This document shows positions 7,723 through 16,757 of a stretch of 64,000 nt of DNA, piece after piece (position 1 is the first letter of the stretch; every line of letters starts with the position of its first letter). The stretch comes from Mucilaginibacter pedocola (GTDB lineage Bacteria; Bacteroidota; Bacteroidia; Sphingobacteriales; Sphingobacteriaceae). The notes under the pieces were generated by a model. The model was not told where the DNA came from and did no database searches. It was given only the letters and a program-made list of their open reading frames with translations. The stretch is taken from positions 1 through 64,000 of the forward strand of contig NZ_MBTF01000035.1 of assembly GCF_002013915.1 (NCBI RefSeq), in the 5' to 3' direction. The translations under genes and the position numbers were made by a program.

Positions 7723-9144
7723 ATGGCAGCTACCATCACCTTTAACCCGGAGCAGAAGGACGCTTTTAAGGCTATCAAGAAATTTCTCGAACACCCCTCG
7801 GCAAATGTTTTTGTATTGCAGGGTTATGCGGGCACAGGTAAAACTTTCCTGATGCAGCAGGTGGCCAAATGGCTGAAAGAAAGCGAGCGGGAGTTTTGCC
7901 TGTTAGCAGCAACGGGAAGAGCTGCCACGGTATTAAAAGGAAAAACAGGCTTCAGTGCTAAAACAGTTCACGGCGAGCTTTACAATTTCAGTGGCATGGC
8001 CGGTATGGAAGAGTCTGGTTCAAAGGACGCACCTATGAGTTCGACGGGGCAGCTATCATTGCAGTTTTCTATACGGCAAACAGATGAAGAGCCCCGCTTA
8101 TACATCGTAGATGAATCGTCCATGCTTTCGGGCGTTGCATCAAAAGGCGATGGGCTTATGGATTTCGGTTCCGGCATATTATTAAACGACCTTTTTGAAG
8201 TAGCCGGTAAAAATAAGATCATCTTTGTTGGCGACCCATGCCAGCTACCGCCTATAGGGCAAACCTTCAGCCCGGCATTAGATACCAAATGGTTAAACGA
8301 ACAGGATAAAATTGCCGTATCGGTAAAGCTGAACAAGATTGAGCGGACGGATAGCGGCAATGATATTTTAAAATTAGCAGGTGCTATAAGGGCCATGTAT
8401 GACGAAGGCGTGTTCGAGCTGTACCCGAAATTACCCGCCTCAAACTTAAACAACGTTAAAATCCACACAAGCGACCGGGAATTGCTAAACGCTTATTTTG
8501 AGAAGTACAAAACCACCGGCGCCACAGAAACCCTTGCAATTGCCCGCACCAATTTGAAGGTTTACGAGATAAACCGCTTTATGCGCCGTAAGTTAATGGG
8601 CGATGCCAACCTGCCCATACAAATTGGCGAAGTATTGCTGGTTACTCAAAATAATTACAAAGTGCCCTTAACCAATGGCGATTTTGTGAAGGTTTGCTAT
8701 TTGGGAGAGGTTACGAAGCGAGCGGGGCTTAGCTTCCAAAAAGTAAAGGTGCGCACCTTTTTATCCGATACCGAGTTTGAAATGCTGTTATCGCTTGATG
8801 CAATAAAAAGTTTAAAAGGCACCCTTTCTGAAGACCAAACCAGGGATTTGATGATCGATTTCAGCCATCGGATGCGGGAGCAAGACATAGCGTACAACAG
8901 CGCAGAATTTAAGGCTGCTATGATGGCTGATGAATACTATAATTGTTTAAAGGCAACATTTGGTTATGCGGTTACCTGCCACAAAGCCCAGGGTGGGGAG
9001 TGGAACAATGTTTACCTTTTTTTAGATAATGATAAAAATGGTATGTTTTCCATGCCTGCATCCAGCCTTTGCAAATGGTGGTACACTGCCGTTACCCGCG
9101 CCCGTCAGGAGTTAAATTTGGTGAAGCATTGGTGGGTGGTGTAG
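7723..9144 (+). CDS. RecD2-like ATP-dependent DNA helicase
   Basis: This 473-residue superfamily 1 helicase resembles the RecD/Dda group. It shows Walker A GYAGTGKTFL at about residues 34-43, AATGRAA, Walker B LYIVDESSML, the motif III-like FVGDPCQLPPIG, and the C-terminal UvrD_C_2 segment TCHKAQGGEWNNV followed by WWYTAVTRAR. It lacks the N-terminal RecC-binding or extended domain of full RecD proteins, so a RecBCD role is unlikely; a stand-alone repair or replication-fork role is inferred. It is preceded by the palindromic intergenic element and converges with a DUF433 gene 4 nt away. Confidence 0.9.
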   Translation: MAATITFNPEQKDAFKAIKKFLEHPSANVFVLQGYAGTGKTFLMQQVAKWLKESEREFCLLAATGRAATVLKGKTGFSAKTVHGELYNFSGMAGMEESGSKDAPMSSTGQLSLQFSIRQTDEEPRLYIVDESSMLSGVASKGDGLMDFGSGILLNDLFEVAGKNKIIFVGDPCQLPPIGQTFSPALDTKWLNEQDKIAVSVKLNKIERTDSGNDILKLAGAIRAMYDEGVFELYPKLPASNLNNVKIHTSDRELLNAYFEKYKTTGATETLAIARTNLKVYEINRFMRRKLMGDANLPIQIGEVLLVTQNNYKVPLTNGDFVKVCYLGEVTKRAGLSFQKVKVRTFLSDTEFEMLLSLDAIKSLKGTLSEDQTRDLMIDFSHRMREQDIAYNSAEFKAAMMADEYYNCLKATFGYAVTCHKAQGGEWNNVYLFLDNDKNGMFSMPASSLCKWWYTAVTRARQELNLVKHWWVV

Positions 9145-9148
9145 AAAG

Positions 9149-9358
9149 TCACCCCTTTGAATAAAGTAAGACCGCTTCGATATCTTCTTTTTCCAGAACC
9201 GGATGTTCTTCTAAGATTCCCTCCACCGAAAGCCCGGAAGATAACAGTTCGAGCACATCTTTAACCGGAAAGCGCATTCCTCTGATGGTTGGCTTTCCAC
9301 CCATCAATCCCGGTATTACCGTTATCCTTTCTAACAAGTGTTCGCTTCGGCTATCCAT
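9149..9358 (-). CDS. DUF433 family protein (antitoxin-like), without a partner
   Basis: This 69-residue protein has the typical DUF433 pattern, with ITVIPGLMGGKPTIRGMRFPV at residues 12-32, then a helical segment VLELLSSGLSVEGILEEHPVLEKEDIEAVL. Family members carry a winged-helix-like fold and are usually encoded immediately before a DUF5615 PIN-like toxin, forming toxin-antitoxin pairs. Here the downstream neighbour is the convergent helicase, 4 nt away, and nothing resembling a PIN domain is next to it. It is therefore an orphan. Confidence 0.85.
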   Translation of the reverse strand: MDSRSEHLLERITVIPGLMGGKPTIRGMRFPVKDVLELLSSGLSVEGILEEHPVLEKEDIEAVLLYSKG

Positions 9359-9444
9359 GGTAGTATAAAGATAAACAAACTCATTGTCAGATATGCAAAC
9401 TAAACAAGTCTATAACACCATTTTATCTTCCGCACAAAAAATAT

Positions 9445-9452
9445 TATCTTTG
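9445..9452 (+). promoter_or_regulatory. -7 box upstream of hflX
   Basis: TATCTTTG fits TAnnTTTG and predicts a start near 9457, giving hflX a leader of about 155 nt. The leader holds an immediate start-stop codon pair ATGTAA at 9471-9476, a hairpin CATCGG/CCGATG (9498-9514), and a hairpin GCCGG/CCGGC (9524-9542). Confidence 0.45.
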
Positions 9453-9612
9453 CAGCACTACTACTACAAAATGTAATTCTCAAACACTCCAAACCTTCAT
9501 CGGTTATCCCGATGATCCATTTTGCCGGAAACAATGCCCGGCCTCACTAATGTTTTACTGATTACGCCGACCGCATAAATGCGTACATTCGCGTATCTTG
9601 ATAATTTAATTT

Positions 9613-10797
9613 ATGAAGCAAAAAGTTTATGATACTGCTGTGAAGCAGGAGAAAGTTGTGCTGGTGGGCGTTATTACACCCAACGAAACCGAAGTACAGG
9701 AAAAAGAATATTTAGAAGAACTGGAATTTTTGGTGGCTACGGCTGGCGGGCTCACCGTGAAGAGCTTTACCCAAAAATTGCAACGGCCCGAGCGTGCCAC
9801 CTTTGTGGGTACGGGTAAACTGGAAGAAATAAGGGAATACGTGGTTGCCGAGGAAATAGACATCGTAGTTTTCGACGATGAGCTTACCCCGTCGCAGTTG
9901 CGTAACATCGAGCGCGAACTACAGGTGAAGATACTCGACCGCAGCAACCTCATCCTGGATATTTTTGCCAACCGCGCCCAAACTGCACAGGCCAAAACCC
10001 AGGTAGAGTTAGCGCAGTTGCAATACCTGCTGCCCCGCCTTACCCGCTTATGGACGCACTTAGAGCGCCAAAAGGGTGGTATTGGTATGCGCGGCCCGGG
10101 TGAAAGCCAGATAGAGACCGACAGGCGTTTGATCCTGAACAAAATATCGTTACTGAAAGAGCGCCTTAAACTCATCGACCGCCAAAACGAAACCCAGCGT
10201 AAAAATCGCGGTCAGCTGATTCGTGTGGCATTGGTGGGTTATACCAACGTGGGTAAATCAACCATCATGAACATGCTCTCCAAATCGGATGTATTTGCCG
10301 AGAACAAGCTGTTTGCTACACTGGATACTACGGTGCGCAAGGTGGTGATCGAGAATGTCCCTTTCCTGTTGTCGGACACCGTAGGGTTCATCCGCAAGTT
10401 ACCTCACCACTTGGTAGAGTGTTTTAAATCTACGTTGGATGAAGTGCGCGAAGCGGATATTTTGGTACATGTGGTGGATATTTCGCACTCAACATTCGAA
10501 GATCAGATACGTACCGTTAACGAGACATTGAAGGACCTGAAAGTGGTGGACAAGAAAACCATCACCGTTTTCAACAAGATAGATGCCTTTAACCCCGCCG
10601 ATCATAACATCGATATTAAGGAAACACCTTTAACAATGGACGATTTCAGGCATAGCTGGATGGCCAAGAACAATGCCCCTGCTATATTTATCTCCGCAAC
10701 GCATAAAGAGAACGTAGAGGAATTCAGGTCGATGCTGTACGATGCCGTGAAGGCCATACATACCGAGAGGTATCCGTATGATAATTTGTTGTATTGA
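9613..10797 (+). CDS. hflX: Ribosome-associated GTPase HflX
   Basis: This 394-residue protein is HflX, a GTPase that binds the 50S subunit and splits stalled or heat-damaged ribosomes. The N-terminal domain has FVGTGKLEEI and the glycine-rich segment GGIGMRGPGESQIETDRR. The G domain has G1 GYTNVGKST, a G2-region LFATLDTT, G3 DTVGFI and G4 NKID. All nucleotide-binding motifs are intact and the length is usual. An unusually long leader precedes it. Confidence 0.96.
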   Translation: MKQKVYDTAVKQEKVVLVGVITPNETEVQEKEYLEELEFLVATAGGLTVKSFTQKLQRPERATFVGTGKLEEIREYVVAEEIDIVVFDDELTPSQLRNIERELQVKILDRSNLILDIFANRAQTAQAKTQVELAQLQYLLPRLTRLWTHLERQKGGIGMRGPGESQIETDRRLILNKISLLKERLKLIDRQNETQRKNRGQLIRVALVGYTNVGKSTIMNMLSKSDVFAENKLFATLDTTVRKVVIENVPFLLSDTVGFIRKLPHHLVECFKSTLDEVREADILVHVVDISHSTFEDQIRTVNETLKDLKVVDKKTITVFNKIDAFNPADHNIDIKETPLTMDDFRHSWMAKNNAPAIFISATHKENVEEFRSMLYDAVKAIHTERYPYDNLLY

Positions 10798-10798
10798 G

Positions 10799-10926
10799 CC
10801 CCCTCCGCCTCCGCTGGTTAGCGGAGGTACCTTTGATTTGCGTGTTCAACGTATCGAGAAATAAAATGCCGGGCAGTTAGTCCGGCATTTTATATATTCT
10901 GCTCCCCCTTCAGGGGGCTGGGGAGC
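10799..10926. repeat. Second copy of the GC-rich repeat pair, overlapping the pepT 3' end
   Basis: The left unit (10799-10832, GCCCCCTCCGC...GCGGAGGTACC) and the right unit (10901-10926, GCTCCCCCTTCAGGGGGCTGGGGAGC) belong to the family seen around trpG. Between them is the hflX/pepT terminator. The right unit supplies the last residues (SSPAP) and stop codon of PepT. Confidence 0.6.
10861..10893. terminator. Bidirectional terminator between hflX and pepT
   Basis: A 12-bp perfect stem (ATAAAATGCCGG at 10861-10872 with 10882-10893) ends in A/T runs on both sides and suits both convergent genes. Confidence 0.75.
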
Positions 10927-12169
10927 TTTCCCAAATACTGCACAAATGCAAAATGGTTAAAACCGCCTTTTGCATATCCTGTACACTTACCCACTCCTGT
11001 TTGCCGTGGAAGGCGTGTTCGCCGGCGAAGATATTCGGCGTTGGTAAACCCATAAATGATAAGCGCGAACCATCGGTGCCGCCGCGTATACTGCAAAGTT
11101 TTGGCTCCATACCGGCCCGTCGGATGGCTTCCATGCCATAGTCAACTATTTGGGGGTGTTGCGCCAGTACGTTCTTCATGTTGCGATACTGTTCTTTTAC
11201 CTCAAGGGTATAAGTAGAATTGGGGAAGCCCTTCAAAACCTCTTCGGTAATTTTGCGTATGGTGTTGGCATGGCTCACCAATAATTCTTCCTCAAAATCG
11301 CGGATAATAAAATCGATAGTGGCGGTTTCTACATGCCCGGCAAAATCCACCGGGTGCACAAAGCCCTGCATGCCTTCTGTGCCTTCCGGCGATAGGTCGA
11401 ACGGTAAAGCGGCAATGATAAGCCCCGCTATCTTTATAGCGCTTTCCATTTTGCCTTTGGCAAACCCGGGGTGAGAACTTACGCCATTAATGGTTAACCT
11501 TGCCCCATCTGCCGAAAAGGTTTCGTTCTCCATATTTCCTGCGCTTTCGCCATCCATTGTATAACAGGCAAAGGCACCTATTTTGGCAATATCTGCCTTG
11601 TCTACGCCCCGGCCAATTTCCTCGTCGGGCGTAAACAGAATTTTTACGAGGCCGTGCTTTATCTCAGGATGGTTCATCAATTGGTAGGAGGCATCCATTA
11701 TCTCGGCAACGCCGGCTTTGTTATCGGCTCCTAACAGCGTGGTGCCCGATGCAGTGATGATATCATTCCCCAATTGGTTCTTCAGGTCGGGGTGCTCGGC
11801 CATGCGGAATACCTGGGTATTATCGTCGGGCAATACAATATCTGCGCCTGTATAATTTAGATGCACCAATGGTTTTACGTTGGTCCCGCTGCAATCGGGG
11901 GCTGTATCCATATGCGAGCAAAAGCATATTACAGGTACATCAGCTTTATCGGTATTGGTCGGGATGGTAGCATATACATAACCATGCTCATCTAAGTGGG
12001 CATCGGCAATGCCCATTGCCAATAGCTCTTTCACCAGCAAACGCCCTAAATCCTTTTGTTTTTCGGTAGAGGGGCAGGTGGGCGATGCCGGGTCTGATTG
12101 GGTATCGATAGTAACGTACCGCAAAAACCTTTCGGTTGCGGTAAAACTTAGCTGTTCGGTAAAATCCAT
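10910..12169 (-). CDS. pepT: Peptidase T (tripeptide aminopeptidase)
   Basis: This 419-residue M20 metallopeptidase removes N-terminal residues from tripeptides. Zinc-site and catalytic motifs are CFCSHMDTAPD, LLGADNKAGVAEIM, LFTPDEEIGRG, TMDGESAGN, and the C-terminal IRGGTDGSRLSFMGLPTPN followed by FHGKQEW. The length matches PepT. The final few codons and the stop lie in a dispersed repeat, so the C-terminal tail differs from the canonical end, without touching any catalytic motif. Confidence 0.96.
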   Translation of the reverse strand: MDFTEQLSFTATERFLRYVTIDTQSDPASPTCPSTEKQKDLGRLLVKELLAMGIADAHLDEHGYVYATIPTNTDKADVPVICFCSHMDTAPDCSGTNVKPLVHLNYTGADIVLPDDNTQVFRMAEHPDLKNQLGNDIITASGTTLLGADNKAGVAEIMDASYQLMNHPEIKHGLVKILFTPDEEIGRGVDKADIAKIGAFACYTMDGESAGNMENETFSADGARLTINGVSSHPGFAKGKMESAIKIAGLIIAALPFDLSPEGTEGMQGFVHPVDFAGHVETATIDFIIRDFEEELLVSHANTIRKITEEVLKGFPNSTYTLEVKEQYRNMKNVLAQHPQIVDYGMEAIRRAGMEPKLCSIRGGTDGSRLSFMGLPTPNIFAGEHAFHGKQEWVSVQDMQKAVLTILHLCSIWESSPAP

Positions 12170-12245
12170 AGAAAGCTTATATTAGTGCAATATTTGTTGA
12201 GTGTGCCGTTGGTGCAAAATTGTGAATAATCTTAACTTATTTATT

Positions 12246-12968
12246 TTGAAAAAGTTCTTTTTACTAATAGCTGTTACAATTGGTTCAGTTGCTGTCCGCG
12301 CCCAAAATGCGGGCTACAATTTTAATGCTTATGGCATTGGTATTGGCGGAGGCATAGTACACCCATTGGCCGATTTGAAAAAAGGTTATAACGATAAGGC
12401 CTTCAACGGAAATTTCACTTATTACTTTAACCCTTATGTGCCGGTTGTGCTCGAGCTGCAGGCTGGCAAGTTAAGGGGCGGAGGTAACGATATCAGCATT
12501 GATAAAGATACCCGCCGTTACTCAAACAGCTACAAAGCCGTAATGCTGCATGTAGATTACCAACTGGGCGATGCTATAGATTATTACCGAAGCGGCTTTT
12601 TAAATATCATCAAAAATTTTTACGGGGGCATTGGGGTAGGTGCTATTTTAAATAAGGTGAATACCAACCGCTACAGCCTGCTCGACCCAACCTACCGTTT
12701 TCCGGGTAGCGACAAAAGCACAAACGTTATAGTGCCACTGCGTTTTGGTTATGAGTTTAAAATATACGATTACTACGGCGTGCCTAAATTTGGTATAGAT
12801 ATTGGTTACCAGCACTATGTAACTTTTGGCGAAGGGCTTGATGGATATGAAGACCCGACATCACTATTTAAAAATAACGCGCCAGACCAATACCGCATGA
12901 TCAGCATTGGGTTGAAATACAACTTCGGGCCCGAACACTCTTATGATAAAGCAATAGGCCGCAACTAA
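12246..12968 (+). CDS. Secreted outer-membrane beta-barrel protein
   Basis: Starting from the TTG at 12246, the product is 240 residues with a clean signal peptide (KKFFLLIAVTIGSVAVRAQ) and then alternating aromatic/hydrophobic strands typical of Bacteroidota outer-membrane barrels, such as GYNFNAYGIGIGGG, FTYYFNPYVPVVLELQAG and a final MISIGLKYNFG. An earlier GTG at 12222 or a start at 12201 would place charged residues before the signal peptide, so TTG is preferred, though not proven. No specific function can be assigned. Confidence 0.75.
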   Translation: MKKFFLLIAVTIGSVAVRAQNAGYNFNAYGIGIGGGIVHPLADLKKGYNDKAFNGNFTYYFNPYVPVVLELQAGKLRGGGNDISIDKDTRRYSNSYKAVMLHVDYQLGDAIDYYRSGFLNIIKNFYGGIGVGAILNKVNTNRYSLLDPTYRFPGSDKSTNVIVPLRFGYEFKIYDYYGVPKFGIDIGYQHYVTFGEGLDGYEDPTSLFKNNAPDQYRMISIGLKYNFGPEHSYDKAIGRN

Positions 12969-12969
12969 A

Positions 12970-13323
12970 TTGAATATAGAAGAACTGCGCGATTACGCCC
13001 TCTCATTGCCGGCGGCAGAGGAGAGCTTCCCCTTTGGTGAAGATACACTTGTGTTTAAGGTAGGAGGGAAGGTGTTTTTGTTGGCAAACCTTAACGATGG
13101 CCAACACATCAACGCCAAATGCGACCCTGAACGTGCCGTTGAACTGCGCGAGCAGTATACCGAGGTGCAGCCCGGTTATCACATGAACAAAAAGCATTGG
13201 AACACAGTTTACATGAGCGGCGCGCTAAACTATAAACAACTTTGCGAATTGGTTGATCATTCTTATCAGCTTGTTTTTACAAGCCTCTCTAAAAAGTTAC
13301 AGGCAGAAATACGGCCTGTTTAA
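12970..13323 (+). CDS. MmcQ/YjbR family protein
   Basis: This 117-residue protein begins with a TTG codon one base after the previous stop and matches the YjbR/MmcQ family of small DNA-binding-like proteins. It has ELRDYALSLPAAEESFPFGEDTLVFKVGGK at the N-terminus, the family motif GYHMNKKHWNTVYM, and LCELVDHSYQLV near the end. It is probably translationally coupled to the beta-barrel gene. The biochemical role of the family is uncertain. Confidence 0.88.
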   Translation: MNIEELRDYALSLPAAEESFPFGEDTLVFKVGGKVFLLANLNDGQHINAKCDPERAVELREQYTEVQPGYHMNKKHWNTVYMSGALNYKQLCELVDHSYQLVFTSLSKKLQAEIRPV

Positions 13324-13344
13324 CTATTGTTGGCCCGCTGCGGT

Positions 13345-13352
13345 TATATTTG
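13345..13352 (+). promoter_or_regulatory. -7 box directly before the M14 peptidase start
   Basis: TATATTTG ends five bases before the ATG at 13357, so transcription would start at or next to the A of ATG, predicting a leaderless mRNA. The -33 element is weak. Confidence 0.45.
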
Positions 13353-13356
13353 TTTA

Positions 13357-15105
13357 ATGGATATCAAACGAACCCTGGCCGCCCTGTTGTGCCTCGCTGT
13401 ATTTACTAAAGCGCAGGCCCAGCTAACCCCCTTCGAGCAAAGCAAAAACAAAAACTATACGGCCACCCATGCCGAAGCTATAGCTTATTACAAAAAGCTG
13501 GCAAAGCAATATCCGCAAATGCGCACTATTGACTACGGAACCACCGATGTGGGCAAACCGTTAACGCTGGTGGTACTTTCGCGCGATAAAGTGTTTGATC
13601 CTGCTATTATAAAAAAACAAAATAAACGCGTATTGCTCATCAACAACGGCATACACCCCGGCGAGCCCGAAGGTATTGATGCCAGTATGATGCTTACCCG
13701 CGATCTGCTGAAAGGCAATAAACTACCCAAGGATGTGGTGGTATGCATTATTGCCGTTTACAATATTGATGGCAACATGAATCGCGGCCACTCGCGCGCC
13801 AACCAAAACGGCCCCGACTCTTACGGTTTCCGCGGTAACTACCGCAACCTGGACCTTAACCGCGATTTCATAAAAGCCGATAGCCGCAACGCACTTGCCT
13901 TTGCGCAAATACTCAATACCTGGCGGCCCGAAGTATTGCTGGATAACCACGTGAGCGATGGCGCCGACTACCAGTATGTAATGACGCTGATAGAAACGCA
14001 AAAGGACAAACAAAACCCCTTGCTGGCCGACTATACAGCTAACACCATGACCGCCGACCTGTACAAAAGCATGAAAAAAAGTGGCTATGAGATGATACCT
14101 TATGGCGCAGGGGAAAGCGGGCTGCCCGATAGCGGCATTGTGAGCTTTATGGAAACGCCAAGGTTTTCTACCGGGTACGCCGCGCAGCACAACATGATCA
14201 GCTATATGACGGAGACGCACATGCTGAAGCCTTTTGATAAGCGCTTGTATGCTACCTACAACTTTATGGAGCAGCTAATTGCCATTTGCCAGCGTGATGC
14301 CAAAGTAATTGGCGAGCTGCGCAAGAAGGTAGATGCCGAAGTAAGCCGCCAAAAAACATTCGCGCTGAATTGGGAATTGGATAGGAGCAAGGTAGATACC
14401 ATTACTTTTAAAGGCTACGAAGCCGGCTACAAAACAAGCGAAGTAAGCGGACTGAAGCGCTTATTTTACGACCGTAACAAACCCTACACTAAAACCGTTA
14501 GGTTTTACAATACCTACAAATCCTCGGTTACTGCCGAGAAGCCGGTAGCCTATGTTATCCCGCAGGCCTGGGGTAAGGTTATCGATCTGTTTAAGCTGAA
14601 CCGCGTGGCCATGAAACAACTGGCGCATGATACCACGTTAAGCTTGCAGATGTACTACATAGCCGATTATAAAACCGGGCAGCGCCCGTATGAAGGGCAT
14701 TATATACACACGGGCGTAAAGCTGAACTTGGTAGATGCCAGGATCAAATTCTTTGCCGGCGACTATGTGGTATATGTAAACCAGCCCATTAACCGTTACA
14801 TTGTAGAAACACTGGAGCCGCAGGGCGTAGATTCGTTTTTTGCCTGGAACTTTTTTGATTCGATGTTGGGGCAAAAGGAGTATTTCTCGGATTATGTGTT
14901 CGAGGATATTGCTGCTGACCTGCTGAAGAACGACCCTGAACTGCGCAAAAAACTGGATGACGAAAAAGCAAAAGACCCTAAAATGGCGGCAAGCGCCGGG
15001 GCTCAATTAAATTTTGTGTACCGCAATTCGCCGTATTTCGAAAAAACATACCTTCGTTACCCGGTGGGCCGTTTGCTTACCGATACCAAACTCGATCTTA
15101 AATGA
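13357..15105 (+). CDS. Secreted M14-family zinc carboxypeptidase
   Basis: The ATG at 13357 gives 582 residues beginning with a signal peptide (MDIKRTLAALLCLAVFTKAQAQ). The M14 catalytic region shows the zinc ligands in NNGIHPGEPEG, then NRGHSRANQNGPDSYGFRGN, NLDLNRDF and LLDNHVSDGADY with the third ligand histidine. A later FMETPRFSTGYAAQHN fits the substrate pocket and active-site glutamate region. The C-terminal ~200 residues form an extra domain of unknown role. An upstream in-frame TTG at 13327 is disfavoured because the -7 box lies downstream of it. It overlaps the rhomboid gene by 4 nt. Confidence 0.9.
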   Translation: MDIKRTLAALLCLAVFTKAQAQLTPFEQSKNKNYTATHAEAIAYYKKLAKQYPQMRTIDYGTTDVGKPLTLVVLSRDKVFDPAIIKKQNKRVLLINNGIHPGEPEGIDASMMLTRDLLKGNKLPKDVVVCIIAVYNIDGNMNRGHSRANQNGPDSYGFRGNYRNLDLNRDFIKADSRNALAFAQILNTWRPEVLLDNHVSDGADYQYVMTLIETQKDKQNPLLADYTANTMTADLYKSMKKSGYEMIPYGAGESGLPDSGIVSFMETPRFSTGYAAQHNMISYMTETHMLKPFDKRLYATYNFMEQLIAICQRDAKVIGELRKKVDAEVSRQKTFALNWELDRSKVDTITFKGYEAGYKTSEVSGLKRLFYDRNKPYTKTVRFYNTYKSSVTAEKPVAYVIPQAWGKVIDLFKLNRVAMKQLAHDTTLSLQMYYIADYKTGQRPYEGHYIHTGVKLNLVDARIKFFAGDYVVYVNQPINRYIVETLEPQGVDSFFAWNFFDSMLGQKEYFSDYVFEDIAADLLKNDPELRKKLDDEKAKDPKMAASAGAQLNFVYRNSPYFEKTYLRYPVGRLLTDTKLDLK

Positions 15106-15710
15106 TAGAATACCTAACCATGGCCCCTGTGGCCTCTATTATATTTGTACTAACACTGGCTATGTCGCTTTGGGCTTTTTCTAACCCAACGGCATATGCC
15201 CGCTGTATACTCAACCCCTACGAGGTATCGCGCGGGTATAGGGTATACACGGTGATCACCAGCGGGCTTATCCATGCCGACTGGAACCACCTGTTCTTTA
15301 ATATGTTTTCGTATTATTTCTTTGCCTTTAGGTTGGAGACAATGATTGGGCATTGGCAGTTTGGTTTATTGTATTTTGCAAGTATGATTCTTGCCGATCT
15401 GCCTTCTATTCAAAAGCATAAAGAAGATTCATGGTATAACACTTTAGGAGCCTCTGGTGCTATCAGCGCAGTTGTGTTTAGCTATATATTATTTTTGCCA
15501 AAGGAACCATTAGGTCTGATCATCATACCCACGATAGGAATTTCTGCATGGATCTATGGCGTTTTATACTTAGTATATTGCCACTTTGCATCGAAACACG
15601 CACGCGACAATATTAACCATGATGCCCACTTTTTTGGTGCAGTATGTGGCATTATCATCACCTTTGCATTACATCACAACATTTTCAACGAATTTTTTGC
15701 CCAGTTTTAA
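15102..15710 (+). CDS. Rhomboid family intramembrane serine protease
   Basis: This 202-residue protein has six hydrophobic helices and rhomboid hallmarks: HADWNHLFFNM in helix 2, the catalytic serine in TLGASGAISA, and a histidine in helix 6 within HDAHFFGAVCG. It should cut transmembrane substrates within the inner membrane. The start overlaps the stop of the M14 peptidase (ATGA), so the two proteases are translationally coupled. Substrates are unknown. Confidence 0.93.
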   Translation: MIEYLTMAPVASIIFVLTLAMSLWAFSNPTAYARCILNPYEVSRGYRVYTVITSGLIHADWNHLFFNMFSYYFFAFRLETMIGHWQFGLLYFASMILADLPSIQKHKEDSWYNTLGASGAISAVVFSYILFLPKEPLGLIIIPTIGISAWIYGVLYLVYCHFASKHARDNINHDAHFFGAVCGIIITFALHHNIFNEFFAQF

Positions 15711-16696
15711 CGGGGTAATTCTATGCTCTTTGCCTTAATAAATTCGCCGTCTGCATTGAACAGGAAACTCATTGGTTGGTTGGGGTCTTTAATGATCTCG
15801 AAAAGCAGAAAGCCCCAGGGCTTCCAAAAGTTTTCTACTACTTGTCCGTAGGTTTTTACTACCCATTCCTCGAACAAAGGCTTGCTGTTAAAGCCGCGCA
15901 AAGGCAGCGCCTCAATAAATATCTCTTCGCCAACAGGCATTACCTCGTACTCGGGCAGTCGATTGAACAGGTAATTGGAGTAAAAAACCCTGCCCGAAAA
16001 TTCCTCGAACTGTATAGGGTGCAGCGTTTCATCTTTTATTTTATCATACACCTCGCGCTGGTAACGCTGGTTGCTGGCATTATCCTGCAGGCACATCACC
16101 AAACCGAAGTCGGCAACGCGCAGCGCGAAGGTTTGGGTATTTATTTCATCGCGGTAGCCAAATTCCTCCTCTTTATTATCCACTTTGAACAGAAACAGGC
16201 TGTAAGGCGTAAATTCCTCAAACACCACAGGCAGGTTTATGCTTTGCAGCATCAGGTGCAGGTGGCTGAATTTATGCAGCAACGATTGCGATATGCTGAA
16301 CTCCTCGCCCTGTGCATGCTGCATCCTGATGCCCGATTGTAGCTCGTTAAACAAAATACCATACATCAGGCGCGCCACCCATTGGAATAGCTTTAACTCG
16401 TCAAGCGCTTTAACTCCTTCATAACCCTTGGCAAAGGCTTCGGCAATTTCGCTCTCCAGTGGCTCTAAAAACTCTTCGTTAACGGCGGCGGCGCAGGGTA
16501 GTTTTAGGTCCTTATAGGTAGCAATACTTTCATCCAGCAGCTTAAAGGGTTTATCCTGCAGGCCGTAGCGGCTCATAAGCCATTGCGGGAAAACCTGTAT
16601 CTTTTCTTCGGTACTGCTCAGCTGCTGCCCCGTAAGGAAGCATTTGCTGTTGCTGAAGTTGAAATTATTGAAAGGGGAATAAATTTGTACCGCCAT
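15707..16696 (-). CDS. Conserved hypothetical protein of 329 residues
   Basis: I do not recognise a named domain. The protein is soluble and acidic. The N-terminus NSKCFLTGQQL looks like a short Cys-containing loop, but no second CxxC pair follows. Later segments such as LYGLQ-type helices, FEEFTPYSLFLFKVDN and FWKPWGFLLFEII suggest a mixed alpha/beta fold. It converges with the rhomboid gene, overlapping it by 4 nt at the stops. The promoter box TATCTTTG is placed so close to the ATG that a leaderless message is predicted. Confidence 0.75.
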   Translation of the reverse strand: MAVQIYSPFNNFNFSNSKCFLTGQQLSSTEEKIQVFPQWLMSRYGLQDKPFKLLDESIATYKDLKLPCAAAVNEEFLEPLESEIAEAFAKGYEGVKALDELKLFQWVARLMYGILFNELQSGIRMQHAQGEEFSISQSLLHKFSHLHLMLQSINLPVVFEEFTPYSLFLFKVDNKEEEFGYRDEINTQTFALRVADFGLVMCLQDNASNQRYQREVYDKIKDETLHPIQFEEFSGRVFYSNYLFNRLPEYEVMPVGEEIFIEALPLRGFNSKPLFEEWVVKTYGQVVENFWKPWGFLLFEIIKDPNQPMSFLFNADGEFIKAKSIELPR

Positions 16697-16701
16697 AGCG
16701 G

Positions 16702-16709
16702 CAAAGATA
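16702..16709 (-). promoter_or_regulatory. -7 box directly before the 329-residue gene
   Basis: On the minus strand TATCTTTG ends six bases before the ATG at 16696, predicting a leaderless or near-leaderless transcript. Confidence 0.45.
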
Positions 16710-16757
16710 AACAGCTTTTGACAGGATTATTTTAGCTTTGAGTTTTATGGAGTAAAA

